Of a stretch of 64,000 bases of DNA, positions 52,986 through 60,941 are shown in pieces. The position numbers and the translations under genes are program-made. Below the pieces are notes generated by a model that saw only the letters and a list, made by a program, of their open reading frames with translations, made no database searches and was not told where the DNA came from. The first letter of the stretch is position 1, and each line of letters begins with the position of its first letter. The DNA comes from DAOPYU01 sp942493245 (GTDB lineage Bacteria; Sumerlaeota; Sumerlaeia; UBA8349). The stretch lies in assembly GCA_942493245.1 (NCBI GenBank), contig OW818685.1:2294001-2358000 (forward strand), read 5' to 3'.

Positions 52986-53576
52986 TTACTCAAGAACTGC
53001 GTCCCGAAGTGCCAGCTGCCAGTCTGAGTCCGTCGGTTTCTTCTCGACATTCCCGTCAGGGATGAATTCAGCGCGTTGCTGGTAGGCCGTCCACGGCATT
53101 TCCCGCACCCGGCCCAACAGGAAGTCCTTGTTCTTGGGATCTTCAAGGTTTCGAATGCGAAGAGACAACTGGTCATTCCGGATCTTCTCATTCAGGGGGC
53201 GTTTTTCCAAGTTGGACATAACGTCCTGGCTGGCAAAATAGTAGGCGATGTCTTTGGGCTTGCTTTTCCACACCCCGGCCCCATCAATTCGCACTTGAAT
53301 CATGGGGGGTCTGGGTTGCGACGCAAGCACGCGGTCGGTGTATGCGTCCACCAGTTTGGATGTGGCCTGAATCAGAATCAGCCCCCCCAACACCATGAAA
53401 AGAGTCCGCATGAGGACTATTCGCTTCCGCTTGCGGTCGCGATCTTCCACACGGCGCTCTCCTTGTCGCCGATCTTCGGTTTGGCGACGGTTTCGGATAT
53501 GAGCAATTTCAGCAGGTTTGACCTGCTCGGGAGAGGCCAAGGCTTCTCCCATCGGGGTTCCCGACAATGTTTTCAT
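52986..53576 (-). CDS. Membrane-anchored protein of unknown function with Arg-rich N-terminus
   Basis: This 196-aa protein has a cytoplasmic N-terminus containing the repetitive basic run RNRRQTEDRRQGERRVEDRD (about 28-47). One transmembrane helix follows (about 54-71, VLMRTLFMVLGGLILIQA), then about 120 residues outside or in the periplasm without recognised domains. GAGGTG lies eight bases before ATG 53576. It follows the next gene upstream (54070-53651) by 74 bp on the same strand, so they may be co-transcribed. A similar RR-x3-RR pattern occurs in the small protein at 57314. No family is recognised. Confidence 0.65.
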   Translation of the reverse strand: MKTLSGTPMGEALASPEQVKPAEIAHIRNRRQTEDRRQGERRVEDRDRKRKRIVLMRTLFMVLGGLILIQATSKLVDAYTDRVLASQPRPPMIQVRIDGAGVWKSKPKDIAYYFASQDVMSNLEKRPLNEKIRNDQLSLRIRNLEDPKNKDFLLGRVREMPWTAYQQRAEFIPDGNVEKKPTDSDWQLALRDAVLE

Positions 53577-53650
53577 GGTCTTTTCACCTCGCTTCTTTGC
53601 GTTCGATCGGAAGATCGAACCGATTCCAGGAAAATTCTTCTATCGCAAGG

Positions 53651-54070
53651 TCAAACGGAAAACCACTCTTTCAGCGAAACATCGAGCGGTCCCTGCTCGA
53701 TTTCCGGTTTCCGAGGCACCAGCCCGATCCGCAGCGAGATGGTCGAACCGCTGCTCCAAGGCCACCAGACTCCGATGGCCAGGACCGCATCGTCGGGGTC
53801 GGAGGCAAAGACGATCTGCCCGTCCCCGATTCCGCCAATCAGTTCGGCAATGCGGCGGATTTCATGGGGCGCCATGTGAATCTGACGGTAGTCCCAACAG
53901 CCGAACATATGTTTCTGCAGAAGCGTTTTGGCGTCTTTCGAGTTTGTGTCTTTGACCGAGGAAATAACCGTGTCGAAACGGTCATCCCAAGTCCACAGAA
54001 AATACTCTTTCCCTTCCGCATAAATGGCGCGGCAGGATCGTTCGACCGTACCGAGATCCGGAGCACTCAT
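53651..54070 (-). CDS. Cytoplasmic protein of unknown function
   Basis: This 139-aa soluble protein has no signal peptide or membrane segment and has Trp-rich stretches (EYFLWTWDDRFD; AIGVWWPWSSG). It reads like a small alpha/beta ligand-binding or adaptor fold, but no family is recognised. ATG 54070 follows AAGGAGA by about seven bases; the frame opens at 54103. It is the first gene of a two-gene unit with the membrane protein downstream and is separated from the Fn3-LamG gene by a terminator. Confidence 0.65.
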   Translation of the reverse strand: MSAPDLGTVERSCRAIYAEGKEYFLWTWDDRFDTVISSVKDTNSKDAKTLLQKHMFGCWDYRQIHMAPHEIRRIAELIGGIGDGQIVFASDPDDAVLAIGVWWPWSSGSTISLRIGLVPRKPEIEQGPLDVSLKEWFSV

Positions 54071-54296
54071 TTTGATCTCTCCTTTTGTCATTTTTCCCGG
54101 CAATTTCTCTGCAAATCTATTGTGCCGCCCGTTTCCGAGATTCTGTCAGATCTGACCTGTGTTCTCCGGGGCGGCTCAGAAAATTATCGTTCCTTCAAAT
54201 TCCCACTTTAATTTACCAGATTCCATTCCCGAGGTCAAGTTTCACGGGGCCGTAGAAAACGGATTTCTGTGGTTTTTCGATCGTGTAACCGAAACG

Positions 54297-54342
54297 AAAA
54301 ACAGTGCGGCCCGGGTCTCTCCAGAGGGAGAAACCCGGGCCG
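54297..54342 (-). terminator. Rho-independent terminator of the Fn3-LamG gene
   Basis: CGGCCCGGGT and ACCCGGGCCG pair perfectly around a 16-nt loop, and on the minus strand CACTG then five Ts follow. It is 34 bp after the stop at 54376. The rest of the 54071-54375 gap (305 bp) shows nothing else. Confidence 0.85.
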
Positions 54343-54375
54343 TAACCGAAACACATTGTCCAGACGATTGCCTTG

Positions 54376-56526
54376 TCAGTTTGTCACGATGCGGACCCTG
54401 AGATTGGCTGGCGCGTTGGGAGGCGTCACGTCGATCGGCATCGCGAAAACTTCCGCTGAATTGAGCGATTCCTGCTGGGCCACATTGACAGCCCGGACCA
54501 CGTAGTAGTACACCACTCCGTTTGTCACTGCCTGATCTACAAAGCTCGCCTGGGTCAGAGGAGTCGAACTGATCCGGACATAGGGGCCACCAGCGGTCGA
54601 GGAACGATAGACAAAGTAGTGACTGAAATTGGGTTCCATGCTGGCCGTCCAGGTCAGGTTGACCCGTCCCTCGCCTGCCGTGGCATTGATGCCCGTGGGC
54701 GCAGCCACCGGTGTCTGGTCAATCGGAGTCACCGAGACTTCCGCGGAATAGGGCGAGTTGTTCGATGCCGTATCCACGGCTTGTACCACGTAATAGTAAG
54801 TCGTCAGATTCGTCACGCCGGTGTCCGTATAGGAAGGAGTGGGGCCTGTGGTACTGGCCACCAGGGTGTATGGTCCGCCCTGGGTCAACGCCCGGTACAC
54901 GTTGTAGTGGTTGATGTCCGGTTCGGTATTGGGGCTCCACGCCAAGTCCACCTGCGCATTGCCCGCCGTGGGAGTCAATCCACTCGGGGCCACCGGGGAC
55001 GTGACATCCTGAGGAGTCGCAGCCACTTCGGACGAATTGGCCGAGGCTTTCGCGGCCGTATCCACCGCCTGCACCACATAGTAATAGGTGGTACCGTTCT
55101 GCGCCGTTTGGTCCACATAGCTCGGAGTGGTGAGAAGACTGGCCGTCAAGACCGCATACGTGCCACCCGCCTGAGTCGAGCGCGACACCCGGTACCCGGC
55201 CAAGTCGCCTTCAGTGTTGGCGGTCCAACTCAGGGTCACCCGCCCTTCACCCGACACGGCAGCCAGATTCTGAGGCGCCGCCGGCTCAAACAACGCCACC
55301 ACCTCGGCCGCCGAAAGGGAACGGTTGTACACACGGATGTCATCCAAACTACCGGTGAAGCCAGCGGTACCCGCCGCTTTGTTTCCGATTGTCAGGCTGG
55401 CAGTTGTCCGGATATCCCCCACCTGCGCCAGTTGGCCTGTTGCGGTTCCAGCCGAAAGGACGCCATCCACATAGAGTTTCACACCGGTCCTGTTCTCCAC
55501 AACCGCCACCACGTGGCGCCATTCGTTGTTGCCCAGACTGCTTCCACCCGTCTCGATCGTGTACACCGTTGTGCCATCCCCCACTTGGAGGAGCAGTTTC
55601 CCCGAAGCGCCCGCCCGTAACTCGAAGCCCGCTGTACCGGATATCTTGGAGATCAGAGCAGTTCCCTGAGGCAGAGTGGAGGTCCGCAACCACAATGAGA
55701 GGGTCAACGTGTTGTTGAGCGTCTGGATTTCTCCGGGGGAAGCGCAATCAATACGGGCCTGTGTGCCATCGAAGAGAGCGGCGCCGGCGACCCGTCCCGT
55801 TGTAGCAAGCACATTTCCGATCACGGTCGCGTTGTGACCGTGTGGGGAGGCATCGGCAGTGGCCCCCGCGACGATTTGATTCACGGGCCAGTATCCCGCC
55901 AGATCGCTCGGGGTGACATTGGACGAATCGGCACGCGCGGATTCATTTCCCGCCGGGTCGTAGGCCAGGACTTGATAGACATAGGCCATGCCCGCAGTCA
56001 AGCCAGTATCCGTGAAGACCGTCTGGGTGACAGTGGAAATGAGGGTTCCATTTCGATAGAGCCGGTAACCCGCCACGGTGTTGTTGTCCGTGGAAGATTG
56101 CCAGGACAACGCGACTTCCTGTTGCGACAGGACGACGGCGTTGAAACCCGACGGAGTGGCTGGAGCCTCGGTGTCGGCCAGATTGACTGACACTTCGTTC
56201 GAGAAAACTGACTCATTGTTCGATGTGTCCACCGCGCTCACCACATAAAAAAAGTGGTCTCCATACGCGACATTGGTGTCGTTGTAGATGGAAGAGAGTA
56301 CGGTTGCTGTGTTGATTTTGTCGTAAGGCCCACCACTGACGGAAGAACGATACACATTGTAAAAGGCGAGATCGGAATCCGTGTTGTCATTCCAATCGAG
56401 TTCGACTTGGGGGGTGGCCGCAAACCCCAGCGCGGGAAGGCCTATCAGCAGAAGAAGGAGAAAACTGGTCACACACCACTGATTGATGAATCCTTTTTGA
56501 ACATTCTGAGACCCGAAAGTACGCAT
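54376..56526 (-). CDS. Exported Fn3-LamG repeat protein
   Basis: This 716-aa protein has a signal peptide (about 17-36, VTSFLLLLLIGLPALGFAA). Two fibronectin-III modules span about 38-215, and a LamG/concanavalin-A-like domain lies near 220-410 (ASPGEIQTLNNTLTLSLWLR; LTIGNKAAGTAGFTGSLDDI). Three further Fn3 modules end at the C-terminus, each with the YYYVVQAVDT signature. LamG domains bind glycans or proteins, so this is probably a surface adhesin or polysaccharide-binding protein. No catalytic domain or sorting signal is visible. AGGAGGG lies eight bases before ATG 56526. The modules are close to each other in sequence, pointing to recent duplication. Confidence 0.88.
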   Translation of the reverse strand: MRTFGSQNVQKGFINQWCVTSFLLLLLIGLPALGFAATPQVELDWNDNTDSDLAFYNVYRSSVSGGPYDKINTATVLSSIYNDTNVAYGDHFFYVVSAVDTSNNESVFSNEVSVNLADTEAPATPSGFNAVVLSQQEVALSWQSSTDNNTVAGYRLYRNGTLISTVTQTVFTDTGLTAGMAYVYQVLAYDPAGNESARADSSNVTPSDLAGYWPVNQIVAGATADASPHGHNATVIGNVLATTGRVAGAALFDGTQARIDCASPGEIQTLNNTLTLSLWLRTSTLPQGTALISKISGTAGFELRAGASGKLLLQVGDGTTVYTIETGGSSLGNNEWRHVVAVVENRTGVKLYVDGVLSAGTATGQLAQVGDIRTTASLTIGNKAAGTAGFTGSLDDIRVYNRSLSAAEVVALFEPAAPQNLAAVSGEGRVTLSWTANTEGDLAGYRVSRSTQAGGTYAVLTASLLTTPSYVDQTAQNGTTYYYVVQAVDTAAKASANSSEVAATPQDVTSPVAPSGLTPTAGNAQVDLAWSPNTEPDINHYNVYRALTQGGPYTLVASTTGPTPSYTDTGVTNLTTYYYVVQAVDTASNNSPYSAEVSVTPIDQTPVAAPTGINATAGEGRVNLTWTASMEPNFSHYFVYRSSTAGGPYVRISSTPLTQASFVDQAVTNGVVYYYVVRAVNVAQQESLNSAEVFAMPIDVTPPNAPANLRVRIVTN

Positions 56527-57313
56527 TTTGAATGCCCTCCTGCCTCCAAAACGCCCGTCTCCATACTGTACATATCGGAGGAACGCCTGGAATCCTGAAC
56601 AGCCCGCTCCCGATTTATAAGGGTTCCCGCTCTATAGGAACGGTCCCAAGCCCGGGCAGGCACCCACAAGAATGCAAGCGCTATGCCATCCCCCGCCTGC
56701 TATGGGGTTGGATGAATATGATCCGGAATTCAACACTCTATGATCTTTCCCGCTCCAATATAGAAACAGCGGGGCTGATTCACCGTCTCACGTGTCTTTA
56801 TTTCGAGACATTCAGGCGCGATCATATCGCACGTCCCGAAAACAGAACACCCGGCTCTTTATTCTCAAAGATTCCGAGAATCTTTCTTTGCCGGAGGACA
56901 ACACAGGACATTCCGGCAGAAAAATACGTGCCCAGATCCGATCCTGAAGGAATGCGCCTCCCCTATGGATGCATGGCATCCACAGATCGCGTCTTCGACT
57001 GTACGTTACCTATTCATATTACCCCGGATACACGTTTTGAGTCCAGAGAATTCGTTGGATAGACGAAGAGAACAGAGAGAAAAATCTTCTTGTCTTCCTT
57101 TAGGAATCTTGACTCCAAAGACCGTTAAGAAAAGCGCGGGAAATCTTTCGTTGTCCTGAAAAAGGCTTCCCCTCTTCATGCACACCAGAAGAAAAATAAA
57201 CGCAAAGAGAGTGAATTCAACGCAACACAACTCGACTAAGAAGAAAGAGACGGTGTGCAAATTTTTTTCATCTTTTTTCTCATGTCTTTTCAGAGACAAC
57301 CGATATAGTGGGT
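56527..57313. other. Gene-free divergent promoter region
   Basis: These 787 bp separate the minus-strand Fn3-LamG gene from the plus-strand small gene at 57314. A 176-aa frame here lacks a ribosome binding site and looks like noise. The last 200 bp are AT-rich with A and T runs, as in a promoter region. No RNA gene or repeat was recognised. Confidence 0.5.
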
Positions 57314-57586
57314 ATGTATATGCTGCGAACCCTCTACCTCCACTACCGCGAGCGCATCCTGGACTGCAGGGACCGGATGCTGGATTCGGTGGACCGTCTT
57401 CTGGGCCGGGAACTGAACTATACGGTGCGTACCCGTCCTTCGCGTCATTTCGTGGCCTTTGACACGATTCTGCGAGTAGCAGACCGTCGGCAATTCGAAC
57501 GGCGTCACATGTCGATGCCGGTGGAACTGGAACGTCGGGTAAACGCGGACAGACGCAGTGGATTGGATCGCCGCGCGGCTCTCTAA
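57314..57586 (+). CDS. Small Arg-rich protein of unknown function
   Basis: This 90-aa protein has a coiled-coil-prone N-terminal half (YLHYRERILDCRDRMLDSV) and a C-terminal half full of RR-containing repeats (ADRRQFERRH; LERRVNADRRSGLDRR). No signal peptide is present. The start is uncertain: GTG 57308, ATG 57314 and ATG 57320 all lack a strong Shine-Dalgarno. It stands alone, 290 bp before the lipoprotein gene. The RR-x(3-6)-RR pattern is seen in other bacterial small proteins of unknown function and in the membrane protein at 52986. Confidence 0.5.
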   Translation: MYMLRTLYLHYRERILDCRDRMLDSVDRLLGRELNYTVRTRPSRHFVAFDTILRVADRRQFERRHMSMPVELERRVNADRRSGLDRRAAL

Positions 57587-57876
57587 AGGGTTAATGCGCG
57601 TGCCCGTTCTCGGGTGATTTTGTTTCGTAAACGCAAGATTCCGGGGAACATTCCGCACTCCAATTTCCCTCCGCCCAAACTCATCCGCGTCCCTTCATCG
57701 TTTATCCAAATTAAAAGCAGCCATGCCATATCCCAAAGTTTACAGAAACATCCTTCAATTTCAGTCGGGATTTTCTTGCATTCTCTCCCCTCGATTTGGC
57801 ACGCTATACGGGTTCAATGGCTCTCACAGAGAATAGCCTGAGCCGGAAATCCGCGAAAAGGAAATCGAGAAAAAGA

Positions 57877-58488
57877 ATGAGGCGAATGTTGACTGTGCCA
57901 TATGGGAGTGGGCTACGGTGGGTCCTCCTGTGCGTGGGGGTGCTTGCAATCGGATTATTCACGGGTTGCTTCAGGACATTCTCGGTGAAAACAGCCATCG
58001 TGCCAGAGCATCCGGAGAACACGATCACATACGAAAACCTGACATTATCCAAGTCGGAACGGTACCGCCTGCGATTCACGGCTGACCGGGAGTGTTATCT
58101 GTATGTTGTGCGGGAAACACCTGATGGCCAGGCAAGCCTGCTTTTGCCGGCGAATGCCCGGCGGGCGGGAGACAACCGCTTGCACCCGGGTGAAACACGC
58201 ACATTCCCAGATGGGGAGGCCTGGATCGAGAGTTCCGGCCAGGAGGGAATAGACCTTCTGACCTTCCTGGTGACCGATAAAGCCTCCAGCGAATTCGACG
58301 CCTTGCGGTATAGTCGGGATTTGACACACGACGATATCACCTCGGTGATGGACCGTTTGCGTGCGCAGCATGTCGCCTTGCAGAAAGCGCCCAGCGAAAA
58401 AGTCAGGTCCGAGGCGTTGCGTCACTCCAAGCGGTATTCAAAAAGAGGGAATCTGTTCCAGTACGAGATTAAAATCGTTCGCAACTGA
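57877..58488 (+). CDS. DUF4384-like lipoprotein
   Basis: This 203-aa protein has a basic n-region, a hydrophobic stretch (WVLLCVGVLAIGLFTGC) and a lipobox-like LFTGC, so it is probably a lipoprotein. The mature part contains a DUF4384-like beta-rich domain (SERYRLRFTADRECYLYVV; SLLLPANARRAGDNRLHPGE), common in surface or stress-related proteins of uncertain role. ATG 57877 was chosen to give a normal signal length; the frame is open from 57796 and ATG 57817 is possible. It precedes panC by 66 bp. Confidence 0.72.
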   Translation: MRRMLTVPYGSGLRWVLLCVGVLAIGLFTGCFRTFSVKTAIVPEHPENTITYENLTLSKSERYRLRFTADRECYLYVVRETPDGQASLLLPANARRAGDNRLHPGETRTFPDGEAWIESSGQEGIDLLTFLVTDKASSEFDALRYSRDLTHDDITSVMDRLRAQHVALQKAPSEKVRSEALRHSKRYSKRGNLFQYEIKIVRN

Positions 58489-58554
58489 CCTTCTCATTTT
58501 ATCACCATACCGGACCTTGGCCCGCGAAACGAACGAGAGTGAAGGAATTGACAA

Positions 58555-59409
58555 ATGACACAACCGGAAGTCATTCGGGAACCCGGTTTAATGCAACAAC
58601 GGCTTGTCGCCCTGAAGCGGACGGGAAAAACGGTGGTAGTCGTTCCCACGATGGGCGCTCTTCATGCGGGACACCGGCGATTGATTGCCGAAGGGCGAAA
58701 ACGCGGAGACATCCTGATCGTCACACTTTTTGTCAATCCAACCCAGTTCGGTCCAAACGAGGATCTGGATAAGTACCCCAGAACATTCGATGCCGATCTG
58801 GAGATGTGCCGTCAGGAAGGGGCTGACTTTCTGTTTTTCCCGACAGACGCTCTGATGTACCCCCCCGGTTACGCGACTTACATCGAAACACGCGAGATGG
58901 GAAAACGCCTTTGTGGAGTCAGCCGTCCGGCTCACTTCACTGGAGTTACGACGGTTGTCTTAAAGTTGTTTCTCATCACACAGGCCGATGTGGCCGTGTT
59001 TGGGTGGAAAGACGCTCAGCAACTGCTGATTTTGAAACGAATGGCTCAGGATCTCAATATTCCCGTGGAAATAGTAGGGGTTGAAACGGTCCGTGAACCG
59101 GACGGTCTGGCCCTGAGTTCGAGGAATCGGTACCTGTCCCCACAGGAACGTGCCGAAGCGGTTGTCCTTTCGCAATCGCTTTTCGAAATTCGGCGCCGCT
59201 TCCAGGAGGAGCAGGAGACCGACTCGGCCCTGCTGAGACACGAGGCGCTTGCCCGAATCGAGCGGGAGAGTTCGGGCCGGGTGGATTACCTGGAAATTGT
59301 CTCCACAGAGACTCTTGATTCATCAGAACGAATTGAACCGGGTAAAACTCTGGTGGCGCTTGCCGTTTATTTCGGAACAACGCGACTGATTGACAACATT
59401 CGGCTTTGA
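58555..59409 (+). CDS. panC: Pantothenate synthetase (pantoate-beta-alanine ligase)
   Basis: PanC condenses pantoate and beta-alanine with ATP to give pantothenate, the coenzyme A precursor. The 284-aa cytoplasmic enzyme has VVPTMGALHAGHRRLI with the HxGH motif near 36-45, TLFVNPTQFGPNEDLDKYPR, and PDGLALSSRNRYLSPQER near 181-198. The length is normal. No panB or panD is adjacent. A perfect hairpin terminator follows 60 bp after its stop, so it ends a transcript, possibly one including the lipoprotein gene upstream. Confidence 0.95.
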   Translation: MTQPEVIREPGLMQQRLVALKRTGKTVVVVPTMGALHAGHRRLIAEGRKRGDILIVTLFVNPTQFGPNEDLDKYPRTFDADLEMCRQEGADFLFFPTDALMYPPGYATYIETREMGKRLCGVSRPAHFTGVTTVVLKLFLITQADVAVFGWKDAQQLLILKRMAQDLNIPVEIVGVETVREPDGLALSSRNRYLSPQERAEAVVLSQSLFEIRRRFQEEQETDSALLRHEALARIERESSGRVDYLEIVSTETLDSSERIEPGKTLVALAVYFGTTRLIDNIRL

Positions 59410-59468
59410 GGGAACATTCGGGACGAGTCGCATGAAAAACGAGGATGCATTCGCATTCCCGTGTGGGC

Positions 59469-59496
59469 AAAATCTCGTGACCGATCACGAGATTTT
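59469..59496 (+). terminator. Rho-independent terminator of panC
   Basis: AAAATCTCGTGA and TCACGAGATTTT pair perfectly around a CCGA tetraloop, the 3' arm ending in four Ts. It could also work on the other strand because of the symmetrical A and T ends. Confidence 0.75.
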
Positions 59497-59630
59497 ATCG
59501 CTCGTCCACCAATTCCTCTTGAAAAGCTGTGCAGGTGCGCTAAGGTGTCCCGACAGCCGGTGAGCGAAAGTCGAGGGCTGATTTGGCCCCCGATCTTCCG
59601 GGCTGGAGAATCGAGGAGGAAAAGAGAGAG

Positions 59631-60806
59631 ATGGTTACGACCATGGACTTGAAGTATGGCTGCAACCCCCATCAGAAGATGGCCCGTCTGACCTTTGAGG
59701 GAGCCACCTCACCGTTGGAAATTTTGAATGGAAACCCCAGTTACATCAGTATTCTGGATGCCATCTCCGCGTGGCGGGTCGCCAAGGAACTACGGCAGGT
59801 GACGGGTTTGCCGGCGGCCTCCTCTTTCAAACACGTCAGTCCGGCGGGCGCCGCCGTAGCCAAGCCCTTGAACGATACGCTGCGCGAGATTTACATGGTT
59901 GGGGATAAAACGCTGACTCCCCTGGCCACCGCCTACGCACGGGCGCGCGGGGCCGACCGCATGTCGTCGTTTGGCGATATTGCCGGGCTGAGCGACGTTG
60001 TGGACGCCGACACCGCCCGGCTCCTGCAACCCGAAGTCTCCGACATCATCATTGCGCCGGATTATGAACCGGAGGCGCTTGAAATCCTGAAACAGAAAAA
60101 AAAGGGCGGGTACCTGATTTTCAAGATGGATCCGGACTATGAACAGCCGGACGTCGAGTCGCGTGACGTGTTTGGACTGCGGCTCGAACAGGAAGCCAAC
60201 AAGAAACAGGTCACACATGACCTGCTCAACAATATTGTGACAAAGCGGAACGATCTGGACAGCAACGCGCGCATGGACCTCATGATCGCCACGGTCGCGC
60301 TCAAGTACACCCAGTCAAACTCGGTCACCGTGGCTTACGACGGTCAGGTCATCGGAACCGGCGCGGGGCAGCAGTCGCGCATCCACTGCGTCCGGCTTGC
60401 CTGCTCGAAGGCCGACAAATGGATGCTGACCCAGCACCCGCGCGTGCGGGGGTTGAATTTCATCGAGGGACTCAGCCGGGCCGAGAAGATGAACGTGATT
60501 GACCAGTTTCTGCTCTGGGACGAACTGTCCCAACCCGAGATTGACGAGTTGAACACGAAACTGTCCGAAAAAGCCCATCCCCTGACCCCGCGCGAGCGGC
60601 GCGAGTGGATCGAGACCTTCAAGGGTCTCGCAATCAGTTCCGATGCTTTCTTCCCCTTCCGGGACAATGTGGACCGCGCTGCCCGCAGCCGGATTCAATT
60701 CGTCCTGGAACCGGGGGGCTCGGTGCGCGACGACCTGGTGATTGACGCGGCCAACCAGTACGGAATGACCATGGCTTTTTCGGGGGTTCGCTGGTTCCTG
60801 CACTGA
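59631..60806 (+). CDS. Stand-alone AICAR transformylase (PurH C-terminal domain type)
   Basis: This 391-aa enzyme formylates AICAR to FAICAR with 10-formyl-THF, the penultimate step of purine synthesis. It starts directly with the LKYGCNPHQK motif and has SSFKHVSPAGAAVAK (the catalytic Lys-His pair), SFGDIAGLSDVVD, NSVTVAYDGQVIGTGAGQQSR and the terminal AFSGVRWFLH. The N-terminal IMP cyclohydrolase (MGS-like) domain of ordinary PurH is missing, so inosinate formation must be encoded elsewhere. GAGGAGGA lies about ten bases before ATG 59631. A ZTP riboswitch was looked for upstream and not seen. Confidence 0.9.
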   Translation: MVTTMDLKYGCNPHQKMARLTFEGATSPLEILNGNPSYISILDAISAWRVAKELRQVTGLPAASSFKHVSPAGAAVAKPLNDTLREIYMVGDKTLTPLATAYARARGADRMSSFGDIAGLSDVVDADTARLLQPEVSDIIIAPDYEPEALEILKQKKKGGYLIFKMDPDYEQPDVESRDVFGLRLEQEANKKQVTHDLLNNIVTKRNDLDSNARMDLMIATVALKYTQSNSVTVAYDGQVIGTGAGQQSRIHCVRLACSKADKWMLTQHPRVRGLNFIEGLSRAEKMNVIDQFLLWDELSQPEIDELNTKLSEKAHPLTPRERREWIETFKGLAISSDAFFPFRDNVDRAARSRIQFVLEPGGSVRDDLVIDAANQYGMTMAFSGVRWFLH

Positions 60807-60941
60807 GACCCACTCAGAGGGATTCTCATTCTTTTTCTGAACACGCAGGCGCCACCCCGAGACGGAGTGTCTGCGCGTTCTTCTTTCTATCTGCTTGTGT
60901 TATGAAACAACCATTTATCCTGGTCCGACGATTTGAGGTCC

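Noticed and set aside
54619..55620. A 333-aa plus-strand open frame
   Set aside because: It is antisense to the Fn3-LamG repeat gene and shows the same repeat periodicity, so it is a composition artefact.
56532..57062. A 176-aa plus-strand frame in the gap before the small Arg-rich gene
   Set aside because: It has no ribosome binding site, no domain and an amino-acid composition like translated noncoding DNA.
59497..59630. Possible ZTP riboswitch upstream of the AICAR transformylase
   Set aside because: The context is suggestive, but the conserved GGGUCGUG and CCGCCUGGGC-type segments are not visible.
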